Below, piece after piece: positions 1 through 5,257 of a stretch of 7,656 nucleotides of DNA (the stretch's first letter is position 1; each line of letters starts with the position of its first letter). This DNA comes from QNFN01 sp033722135 (GTDB lineage: Bacteria > Pseudomonadota > Gammaproteobacteria > QNFN01), in the NCBI GenBank assembly GCA_033722135.1, contig JAWVZO010000120.1, positions 1 through 7,656 on the forward strand, written 5' to 3'. A program made the position numbers and the translations under genes. A model generated the notes under the pieces. The model was not told the DNA's origin. It did no database searches and saw nothing but the letters and a program-made list of their open reading frames with translations.

Positions 1-585
1 CGCCGAGCGCAGGTCCTGCATCGAATCGACCGGCGGGACCGGGAAGTAGCCGCCCGTGACCGACGGGCGGAGGCCCATGTTGCCGCCCTCGAAGACCTTC
101 TCCGAGTTCCACTCGGCCTCTTCGGAGTCGACCTTGACGAACGACCCGCTCATGTCGACGCCCCAGCGCACGTCGTCGAGCACGAAGAACTCCGGCTCGG
201 GGCCGAAGTAGGCGGTGTCACCCAGGCCGGTCGACTGCAGGTAGGCCTCGGCGCGGCGCGCGACCGAGCGCGGATCGCGCTCGTAGCCCTGCATGGTGGT
301 GGGCTCGACGATGTCGCAGCGCAGGTTCAGCGTGGTCTCGTCCATGAACGGGTCGATGACCGCGGTCGAGTCGTCGGGCATCAGGATCATGTCGGACTCG
401 TTGATCCCCTTCCAGCCGGCGATCGAGGAGCCGTCGAACATCTTGCCCTCGGTGAAGGTGTCCTCGTCGATCCCGTGCGCCGGCACGGAGACGTGCTGCT
501 CCTTGCCGCGGGAATCGGTGAAGCGGAAGTCGACGAACTTGACCTCCTTCTCTTCGATCATCTTCAGAACATCGGACGCAGACAT
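1..585 (-). CDS. glnA: Glutamine synthetase type I, N-terminal 195 residues (partial at window edge)
   Basis: Ammonia-assimilating cytosolic enzyme (glutamate + NH3 + ATP to glutamine), a dodecamer in this family. The reading frame starts at ATG 585, begins MSASDVLKMIEEKEVKFVDF and stays open to the window edge, so roughly the last 270 codons of the usual ~469 are missing here. Visible family signatures are KMFDGSSIAGWKGINESDM (residues 48-66, beta-grasp domain), the YERDPRS segment (101-107) at the start of the catalytic domain, and FGPEPEFF (127-134) with Glu130 and Glu132 matching the E. coli metal ligands E129/E131 (mature numbering). GGYFPVPPVD follows at 178-187. The sequence matches E. 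coli GlnA nearly position by position over this stretch. The adenylylation tyrosine lies in the missing part, so that control cannot be judged. A GGAGG Shine-Dalgarno and a sigma-54/NtrC promoter lie upstream. Confidence 0.97.
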   Translation of the reverse strand, partial: MSASDVLKMIEEKEVKFVDFRFTDSRGKEQHVSVPAHGIDEDTFTEGKMFDGSSIAGWKGINESDMILMPDDSTAVIDPFMDETTLNLRCDIVEPTTMQGYERDPRSVARRAEAYLQSTGLGDTAYFGPEPEFFVLDDVRWGVDMSGSFVKVDSEEAEWNSEKVFEGGNMGLRPSVTGGYFPVPPVDSMQDLRSA

Positions 586-593
586 GGTTATTT

Positions 594-598
594 CCTCC
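594..598 (-). promoter_or_regulatory. glnA ribosome binding site
   Basis: GGAGG on the minus strand, 8 nt before ATG 585. It fixes the GlnA start, which also matches the usual MSA N-terminus of the family. Confidence 0.85.
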
Positions 599-624
599 AG
601 GATTGGGATGTCAACTCGGGTCGG

Positions 625-644
625 GCCGCGGGCTACCCGGCGGC
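625..644 (-). other. Predicted stem-loop in the glnA leader RNA
   Basis: GCCGC pairs with GCGGC and an inner GGG pairs with CCC across a 3-nt loop, with one bulged C. This gives 8 G-C pairs within the ~73-nt leader expected from the sigma-54 start. No U-run follows, so it is not an intrinsic terminator. It could protect the 5' end or simply reflect GC-rich sequence. No function is shown. Confidence 0.35.
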
Positions 645-669
645 GTGGACCTCGGCTGACCATGTGAAA

Positions 670-685
670 GCATGTGCCGTGCCAA
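670..685 (-). promoter_or_regulatory. Sigma-54 (RpoN) promoter of glnA
   Basis: The minus strand reads TTGGCACGGCACATGCTTT from 685 to 667. This fits the sigma-54 consensus TGGCACG-N4-TTGC with one mismatch: GG at 683-682, GC at 671-670, and the required 12-bp phase between GG and GC. Transcription should begin near 658, giving a leader of about 73 nt, close to that of E. coli glnAp2. No convincing sigma-70 promoter was seen in the same gap, so expression should depend on RpoN plus an activator, unless transcription arrives from the upstream operon. Confidence 0.88.
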
Positions 686-745
686 TGACGGCATGGACGC
701 AGGCCGTTGAAATCACGCACATTCGGGTGCACCAGGAACAACGTA

Positions 746-762
746 TGCACTATTTTGGTGCA
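746..762 (-). promoter_or_regulatory. NtrC (GlnG) binding site, promoter-proximal
   Basis: TGCACTATTTTGGTGCA fits the NtrC consensus GCAC-N7-GTGC with its flanking T and A, and resembles the strong site upstream of E. coli glnA. The centre is at 754, about -96 from the predicted start, a normal distance for an enhancer working by DNA looping. A lone perfect half-site (TGCACCA, 728-734) lies nearer the promoter and may be a low-affinity site. Confidence 0.88.
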
Positions 763-776
763 TGTGTGTCACTCTT

Positions 777-793
777 GGCACCACCATGGTGCG
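777..793 (-). promoter_or_regulatory. NtrC (GlnG) binding site, promoter-distal
   Basis: GCACCA-CCA-TGGTGC is a perfect 6+6 inverted repeat with the 3-bp spacer of NtrC sites. Its centre at 785 is 31 bp, about three helical turns, from the proximal site, like the ~32-bp spacing in E. coli. That lets two dimers bind the same DNA face and oligomerise. The site ends 1 bp before the stop codon of the upstream transporter gene. Confidence 0.85.
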
Positions 794-794
794 C

Positions 795-1982
795 TCAATG
801 GTAGCGGACGCGCACGCAGCGCACCTCCTCGAGCGCCTCGGCGGCCTCCGCCAGCGTCCGCCCCGTGGCGCGCAGGGCATCGAGGTTGCCGCCGGCCAGG
901 TCGAGCGGCAGGAGCAGGTCGACCTCCACCTTGCCATCGAGGTAGTGCAGGGTGATCTCCTCGATCGCCCCGGCGTGCTCGTTGTCGGCCCAGCAAGCGC
1001 GCAGCTTGCGCTCCATCTTGTCGCGCAGCGGCAGGTGCATCGACGGCGAGACCACCTCGTCGTCCTCCGGGTCGATGTGCACGGTGACGTCGGCGACCTC
1101 GTCGATCTTACGGATCAGGTGCCAGCGCACCTTCTCGCTGAGCTGGTGCCCCTCGGAGACGCTGATCGTCGGGTCGACCAGGATGTGCACGTCGACGAGC
1201 GCCTCCGCACCCATGCGCCGGGTGCGCAGCATGTGCAGGGCGTCGACGCCCTCGACCTCGAGGATGGCGTCGCGGATCACCTCGAGCCGCTCGGGTTCGA
1301 GCGCGGTGTCGACCAGCTCGCTGATGCTGTGCGCGGCCAGGTCCCAGCCCGCCTTGGCGATCATCAGGCCGACCACCACGGCGGCGACGGCGTCGAGGTA
1401 GTCGAGTCCCGCCATGGCCCCGCCGATGCCGACGATCACCACCACCGAGGAGATGGCGTCGGAACGGTGGTGCCAGGCGTTGGCACGCAGCAGGTTGGAG
1501 CGCTGCGCGCGCGCCACGCGCATGGTGTAGTGGAACAGCGCCTCCTTGGCGAACACCGAGACCACCGCGGCGGCGAGCGCCAGGAGGGTCGGGTGGAGCA
1601 GGCGCTCGGGCTCGAACAGCCTCGCCGTGGCGTCCCACGCGATACCGGTCGCGACCAGGATCAGCAGCCCGCCGACGGCGACGGTGGCAACGGTCTCGAT
1701 CCGCCCGTGACCGTAGGGGTGGCGCTCGTCGGCATGCTCGCTGCCGAGCTTCGCGGCGTAGATGACCACCGCATCGCTGACCAGGTCGGAGAGGGAGTGG
1801 ATGCCGTCGGCGACCAGCGCGGCGGAGTGGCCGACGACGCCGAGCAGGACCTTGAGCACCGACAGCAGGACGTTGACCGCGGCGCCGACCATCGTCACGC
1901 GGCGCGTCGCGGTGTACCGCTCGGCGTCGGGCGTGCCGGCCTTGCCCGGAACCGCCCGCGGCGCGTGGTGGGCCCCGCCCAT
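795..1982 (-). CDS. Cation diffusion facilitator (CDF) metal efflux transporter, extended C-terminus
   Basis: A 395-aa inner-membrane protein of the CDF family (FieF/YiiP-like), which exports divalent metals such as Zn2+, Fe2+ or Mn2+ in exchange for protons. A hydrophilic N-terminus (~1-28) precedes about six membrane segments between residues ~30 and 222. The transport site is seen as HSLSD (His62, Asp66) in TM2 and HHRSD (His171, Asp175) in TM5, the H/D-x3-D pairs of the family. HPYGHGRIE (88-96) is the conserved loop after TM2. The cytoplasmic dimerisation domain covers ~227-305. A further ~80 residues (315-395) look like a second ferredoxin-like unit with a similar helix/strand order, making the protein ~90 residues longer than FieF. 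Metal specificity cannot be read from sequence; His instead of Asp in TM2 is seen in zinc-type members. Its ATG overlaps the TusA-like stop (TGATG), which implies translational coupling. Confidence 0.93.
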   Translation of the reverse strand: MGGAHHAPRAVPGKAGTPDAERYTATRRVTMVGAAVNVLLSVLKVLLGVVGHSAALVADGIHSLSDLVSDAVVIYAAKLGSEHADERHPYGHGRIETVATVAVGGLLILVATGIAWDATARLFEPERLLHPTLLALAAAVVSVFAKEALFHYTMRVARAQRSNLLRANAWHHRSDAISSVVVIVGIGGAMAGLDYLDAVAAVVVGLMIAKAGWDLAAHSISELVDTALEPERLEVIRDAILEVEGVDALHMLRTRRMGAEALVDVHILVDPTISVSEGHQLSEKVRWHLIRKIDEVADVTVHIDPEDDEVVSPSMHLPLRDKMERKLRACWADNEHAGAIEEITLHYLDGKVEVDLLLPLDLAGGNLDALRATGRTLAEAAEALEEVRCVRVRYH

Positions 1983-2218
1983 CAGTCCGGGTCGGCCACG
2001 ACGCGGACGGTCACCACCAGTTCGTCATCGCCCTGCTCGATGCCGAGCAGCTCGTGACCGTTGATGCGGCACCAGGCCGGGATGTCCTTGGCCGCACCCG
2101 GGTCGGTGCAGGTCACGGCCAGCACGTCGCCGGGGGCCAGCTCGGCGACCCGGTTCTGGGTGCGGATCACCGGCATCGGACAGAGCAGCCGACGGCAGTC
2201 GAGCTCGTGGCGGTTCAT
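1982..2218 (-). CDS. TusA-family sulfurtransferase / sulfur carrier
   Basis: A 78-aa cytosolic protein of the SirA/TusA/YeeD family. The signature LLCPMPVIR (residues 11-19) carries Cys13, the persulfide-bearing cysteine of the CPxP motif, at the start of the first helix. A second cysteine, Cys8, sits five residues before it. A beta-alpha-beta pattern follows, with GDVLAVTCTDPGA (30-42) and DIPAWC (45-50) typical of the family. ATG 2218 is chosen because it forms an ATGA overlap with the stop of the upstream gene; an in-frame ATG at 2227 would add only three residues. Lying directly after a PP-loop thiolation gene, it probably delivers sulfur to that enzyme. TusA paralogues also serve in sulfur oxidation and selenium metabolism, so the gene symbol is left open. 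Confidence 0.9.
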   Translation of the reverse strand: MNRHELDCRRLLCPMPVIRTQNRVAELAPGDVLAVTCTDPGAAKDIPAWCRINGHELLGIEQGDDELVVTVRVVADPD

Positions 2219-3258
2219 ACGTGCCATGCCGCCGGGATCTCCCCGGCCGCGAGCGGCGGCACCGTGACGGTGCGCGCCTCGCCCCCCCGCGGGACCACGT
2301 CGACCTCGACGCGCTCGGCATCGCGCCCCTGGCTGTAGCGCGCGACGATGCGCGCGGCGAGTTCCAGGTCCCCGGCGTCCGCCTTTCCGTCGACCAGGGC
2401 CAGCGGTCCGGCGTGGCTGCGCGTGACCAGGTGGGTGAACTGGCGACGGTACCCTTGCAGGAACTTCACCTCGCCCTCCTCGCGGGCGATGACCAGCTTG
2501 AAGTGGGGGCGTGGCCTCAGGTGCCGGCCGACCTTGAGCAGCATGATGTCGTCGAGGTCGTAGTCGCGATCGCCGCGCGCCTGCCAGAGGTCGGCGAGCT
2601 TGGCGGAGTAGGTGGCGTCGGTCAGGAAGCAGCAGCCCCCGGCCGGCTGGGCGTACTCCTCGAAACCGAACCGCTCGGCCAGCGCCATCTGCGGCTTGCG
2701 CGAGCGGCCGCTGAAGTCGTGGAGCCGGTCGCGGTCGACCCAGCCCTCGCGCTCCGGGAGCGTCTCGGGCAGACGCTGCGCGCACAGCGGGCGCAGCAGC
2801 CGGTCGCCGACCCCGGACTCGTCGGCCACCACCGGCAGGGTCGCGCTGCGCTGGGACATCGGCCTCTGGCCGACCACCTCGCCGGTGACGATGAAGTCGA
2901 AGCCGTGCTCGCGCATCCACTCGTGCGCCTTGCCGACCATGAACACCTTGCAGTCGAGGCACGGGTTGAGGTTCTTGCCGTAGCCGTGCCGGGGGTTGAG
3001 CAGCACCCCCTTGTACTCCTCGACGATGTCGACGATGTGCAGCCGGATGCCGAGCTGCTCGGCGACCCAGAGCGCGTTGTTGCGCTTCGGCTTCGCCTCG
3101 TCCTGTTTGCGGATGGCATGGGTGTGCCCCTCGACGCAGAAGCCGGTGAAGAAATTGATGCCCTCGACGTGGACACCCTGCTCCTGGACGACGCGCGCGG
3201 CGAGCATCGAGTCGAGCCCGCCGGAGATCAGGGCGACCGCCTTGCGCTGCTTGCTCAT
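2215..3258 (-). CDS. MnmA/ThiI-like PP-loop RNA thiolation protein with C-terminal NFACT-R-like domain
   Basis: A 347-aa cytosolic protein, expected to adenylate an RNA base and replace its oxygen with sulfur. The ATP-binding PP-loop SGGLDS is at residues 12-17. NPCLDCK (98-104) places Cys100 and Cys103 where MnmA-like enzymes carry a catalytic cysteine. GEVVGQRPMSQ (126-136) is a strong signature of the ThiI/MnmA-like subfamily often annotated as a tRNA thiouridylase-related protein. PAGGCCFLTD (205-214) resembles the second catalytic cysteine region of MnmA (STGICF). Residues ~243-347 resemble an NFACT-R_2 type RNA-binding domain rather than the MnmA beta-barrel. The frame is open upstream to 3597, but ATG 3258 (MSKQRKAVALISGG) puts the PP-loop at the usual place and avoids overlap with the divergent gene; no clear Shine-Dalgarno precedes it. 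The target base is unknown. It is the first gene of a coupled operon with a TusA-like carrier. Confidence 0.88.
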   Translation of the reverse strand: MSKQRKAVALISGGLDSMLAARVVQEQGVHVEGINFFTGFCVEGHTHAIRKQDEAKPKRNNALWVAEQLGIRLHIVDIVEEYKGVLLNPRHGYGKNLNPCLDCKVFMVGKAHEWMREHGFDFIVTGEVVGQRPMSQRSATLPVVADESGVGDRLLRPLCAQRLPETLPEREGWVDRDRLHDFSGRSRKPQMALAERFGFEEYAQPAGGCCFLTDATYSAKLADLWQARGDRDYDLDDIMLLKVGRHLRPRPHFKLVIAREEGEVKFLQGYRRQFTHLVTRSHAGPLALVDGKADAGDLELAARIVARYSQGRDAERVEVDVVPRGGEARTVTVPPLAAGEIPAAWHV

Positions 3259-3290
3259 CGGGAATCGGGACCGGTCCGGGTGGGCCAGCA

Positions 3291-3320
3291 AGGATACCAG
3301 ACCCGTTTCCGGGCGGTCAT
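3291..3320 (-). promoter_or_regulatory. Possible weak sigma-70 promoter for the PP-loop/tusA/CDF operon
   Basis: On the minus strand ATGACC (3320-3315) and TATCCT (3296-3291) are 18 bp apart, each matching 4 of 6 consensus bases. A start near 3284 would give a ~25-nt leader. The matches are weak, and in GC-rich DNA such pairs arise by chance. It is listed because the operon needs a promoter and nothing better was seen in the 163-bp spacer. Confidence 0.28.
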
Positions 3321-3328
3321 GCAGCCCG

Positions 3329-3357
3329 TTGCATCGGGGTCGGGCGATTGCCATAGT
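3329..3357 (+). promoter_or_regulatory. Possible sigma-70 promoter for the polyphosphate:AMP phosphotransferase gene
   Basis: TTGCAT (3329-3334) and CATAGT (3352-3357) are separated by exactly 17 bp, with 3 and 4 of 6 consensus matches. The predicted start near 3364 leaves a ~58-nt leader. The -35 element lies 8 bp from that of the proposed divergent promoter, so the two would share one face-to-face regulatory region. Confidence 0.35.
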
Positions 3358-3411
3358 TCCGGTAGGGGTGCGCCGGGAGGGGCGCCGCCACGCGGCCCGC
3401 CGCGCCAACCG

Positions 3412-3416
3412 GGAGG
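3412..3416 (+). promoter_or_regulatory. Ribosome binding site of the PPK2-family gene
   Basis: GGAGG sits 5 nt before ATG 3422. It decides the start: the frame is open from 2996, but the upstream part overlaps the divergent gene and carries no PPK2 similarity. Confidence 0.8.
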
Positions 3417-3421
3417 AGACC

Positions 3422-5005
3422 ATGTTCGAAGCCGCCGAGCTCGGGCGCAAGCTGACGCGCCAGGAGTACAAGCAACGCGTCCCCGACCTGCGCATCGAGC
3501 TGCTCGAGGCGCAGCGCAAGCTGCTCGCCGACGCCTCGTTCCCGACCATCGTCGTGTTCGCCGGCGTCGACGGCGCCGGCAAGGGCGAGATCGTCAACCT
3601 GCTCTCCGGCTGGCTCGACCCCCGCTGGCTGGTGACCCGTGCCTACGGCGAGCCCTCCGAGGAGGAGCGCGAACGCCCCGAGTACTGGCGCTACTGGCGC
3701 GACCTGCCGCCGAAGGGGCAGATCGGCCTGTTCCTGAGCTGCTGGTACTCCAACCCGGTGCTGAGCCGGGTCATGGACGAGGCCCCGCTGGCGGAGTTCG
3801 ACGAACAGCTCGACCGCATCGCCGCGTTCGAGAAGGGCCTGGCCGACGACGGCGCACTGATCCTGAAGTTCTGGCTGCACCTCGACAAGGCCTCGCAGAA
3901 GAAACACTTCAAGAAGCTCGAGAAGGATCCCGAGCTGAGCTGGCGGGTCACCGAGACCGACTGGAAGCACTGGCGCCTCTACGACCGCTTCATCGAGGCG
4001 GCCGAGCGCACCATCCGCAAGACCAGCACCGGTCCCGCGCCTTGGAAGATCATCGAGGGCTTCGACCTCGGCTACAGCAGCACCCAGATCGGCACGATCA
4101 TCGCCGAGTCGATCGACAAGCACCTCGGTCGCATCCGGCGTCGACGGGCCGTGGCCAAGGCGCACCGCGAGGCCGAGGAGGCACGACTCGACGAGGTCGC
4201 CGCAGATGCGGCCGACGAGGAGGCGCGCGACGAGGACGCGCCCGGGCCGGCCGACGAGAGCCCTGACGGCACCGGCCTGCCGACCGTGCTGTCGAGCCTC
4301 GACATGACCAAGAAGCTCGGCAAGAAGGAGTACAACCGGGAGCTCAACCGCTACCAGGGCCGTCTCAACCAGCTGCACCGCGCGGCGCGCGAGCGGAAGC
4401 TCTCCGCGCTGCTGCTGTTCGAGGGGTGGGACGCCGCCGGCAAGGGCGGCGCGATCCGGCGCATCACCGCGGCGCTCGACGCGCGCAGCTACCAGGTGAT
4501 CCCGATCGCCGCGCCGACCGACGAGGAACGGGCCCAGCACTACCTCTGGCGATTCTGGCGCCACCTGCCGCGCGCGGGGCGCATCACCATCTTCGACCGC
4601 AGCTGGTACGGCCGGGTGCTGGTCGAGCGGGTCGAGGGTTTCGCGTCGGAGACCGAGTGGATGCGCGCCTACGCCGAGATCAACGACTTCGAGGAGCAGC
4701 TCGTCGAGTTCGGCACCGTGCTGGTCAAGTACTGGGTGCACATCACCCCGCACGAGCAGCTCGAGCGCTTCCGCCTGCGCGAGAAGACGCCGCACAAGGC
4801 CTGGAAGCTGACCGAGGAGGACTGGCGCAACCGCGAGCGCTGGGATGCCTACGAGCACGCCGTCAACGACATGGTCGAGCGCACCAGCACGCGGCTCGCC
4901 CCGTGGACCCTGATCGAGGGCGACGACAAGCGCTACGCGCGGGTCGCGGTCATCCGGCGCTTCTGCGAAGCACTGGAGGAGGCGCTGGACGAGGACGTAC
5001 CGTAG
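3422..5005 (+). CDS. pap: Polyphosphate:AMP phosphotransferase, two-domain PPK2 family
   Basis: A 527-aa cytosolic enzyme predicted to transfer phosphate from inorganic polyphosphate to AMP, giving ADP. Two PPK2 P-loop kinase domains occur in tandem, ~10-240 and ~295-520. Each has a Walker A loop: GVDGAGKGE (48-56) and GWDAAGKGG (335-343). The C-terminal domain keeps the full FDRSWYGR motif (391-398) of active PPK2 enzymes. The N-terminal domain has FLSCWYSNP (104-112) instead, losing the Asp-Arg pair, which suggests a non-catalytic or altered half, as reported for two-domain PPK2 proteins such as that of Pseudomonas. Each domain ends with a matching segment (TSTGPAPWKIIEG, 201-213; TSTRLAPWTLIEG, 488-500). 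An acidic Glu/Asp/Ala-rich linker (~250-285) joins them. It stands alone on the plus strand and may recycle AMP or use polyphosphate stores. Confidence 0.94.
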   Translation: MFEAAELGRKLTRQEYKQRVPDLRIELLEAQRKLLADASFPTIVVFAGVDGAGKGEIVNLLSGWLDPRWLVTRAYGEPSEEERERPEYWRYWRDLPPKGQIGLFLSCWYSNPVLSRVMDEAPLAEFDEQLDRIAAFEKGLADDGALILKFWLHLDKASQKKHFKKLEKDPELSWRVTETDWKHWRLYDRFIEAAERTIRKTSTGPAPWKIIEGFDLGYSSTQIGTIIAESIDKHLGRIRRRRAVAKAHREAEEARLDEVAADAADEEARDEDAPGPADESPDGTGLPTVLSSLDMTKKLGKKEYNRELNRYQGRLNQLHRAARERKLSALLLFEGWDAAGKGGAIRRITAALDARSYQVIPIAAPTDEERAQHYLWRFWRHLPRAGRITIFDRSWYGRVLVERVEGFASETEWMRAYAEINDFEEQLVEFGTVLVKYWVHITPHEQLERFRLREKTPHKAWKLTEEDWRNRERWDAYEHAVNDMVERTSTRLAPWTLIEGDDKRYARVAVIRRFCEALEEALDEDVP

Positions 5006-5210
5006 ACACCTCTCCGCACGTCACCGGGAACATCCCCGAACGGTGCATCGAAATCGTCGACCCGGCCGAGGACCGCGGCCGCGGCGGAAAACCGGAGGGG
5101 GCGCGCGTCCCTGCCGCGCTACTTCGGGTTCGGACCCAGGCCGTCTGCGAGGCTCGGCAAGCCGCACGGCTGGAAAGCCTCCGGCCACGGTACGCGGCAC
5201 ACGAAAAACC
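5006..5210. other. Intergenic stretch between convergent genes, no gene recognised
   Basis: About 205 bp between the stop of the phosphotransferase gene and the minus-strand terminator. It is GC-rich with several small inverted repeats, for example CCGCGGCCGCGG near 5076 and GGGT-TCGG-ACCC at 5126-5137. No reading frame with a credible start, RBS and family resemblance was found, and no plus-strand hairpin with a T-run, so the plus-strand gene has no obvious intrinsic terminator of its own. Confidence 0.5.
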
Positions 5211-5239
5211 AAAAAAGGGGGCGGCCAAGGCCGCCCCCT
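5211..5239 (-). terminator. Rho-independent terminator of the DUF6502/DUF5666 operon
   Basis: A perfect 10-bp G-C stem (GGGGGCGGCC / GGCCGCCCCC, 5217-5226 with 5229-5238) is followed on the minus strand by TTTTTT, GG and then TTTTT. The functional loop is probably CCAAGG or larger. It lies 19 nt past the stop codon of the lipoprotein gene. In the plus direction no T-run follows, so it should act mainly on minus-strand transcripts, though the hairpin could still slow or process plus-strand RNA. Confidence 0.92.
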
Positions 5240-5257
5240 CATATGGCTTCCAGAGCC

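Noticed and set aside
717..730. GCAC-N6-GTGC as a third NtrC site
   Set aside because: The spacer is one base short of the GCAC-N7-GTGC pattern; only a half-site at 728-734 can be defended.
762..2057. Long plus-strand reading frame (431 codons) over the CDF gene
   Set aside because: It is antisense to a clear CDF transporter, rich in His/Arg/Asp/Val as expected from a GC-rich shadow frame, and resembles no known family. It is an artefact of high GC.
3259..3597. Upstream extension of the PP-loop protein to 3597
   Set aside because: The 113 extra residues are Ser/Arg-rich, overlap the divergent PPK2 start, and lie before a normal MSKQRK start with the PP-loop in the usual place.
2221..4266. 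Plus-strand frame of 681 codons spanning the PP-loop gene and the start of the PPK2 gene
   Set aside because: It crosses two well-supported genes in the wrong frame and has low-complexity Arg/Ala/Gly composition after 3400.
3317..4858. Minus-strand frame of 513 codons opposite the PPK2 gene
   Set aside because: Leu/Val/Ala/Gly-rich mirror frame of an evident two-domain PPK2 gene with no domain of its own.
5121..5140. tRNA T-arm-like sequence (GGGTTCGGACCC)
   Set aside because: No matching anticodon arm, D arm or acceptor stem in the flanks; a chance hairpin.
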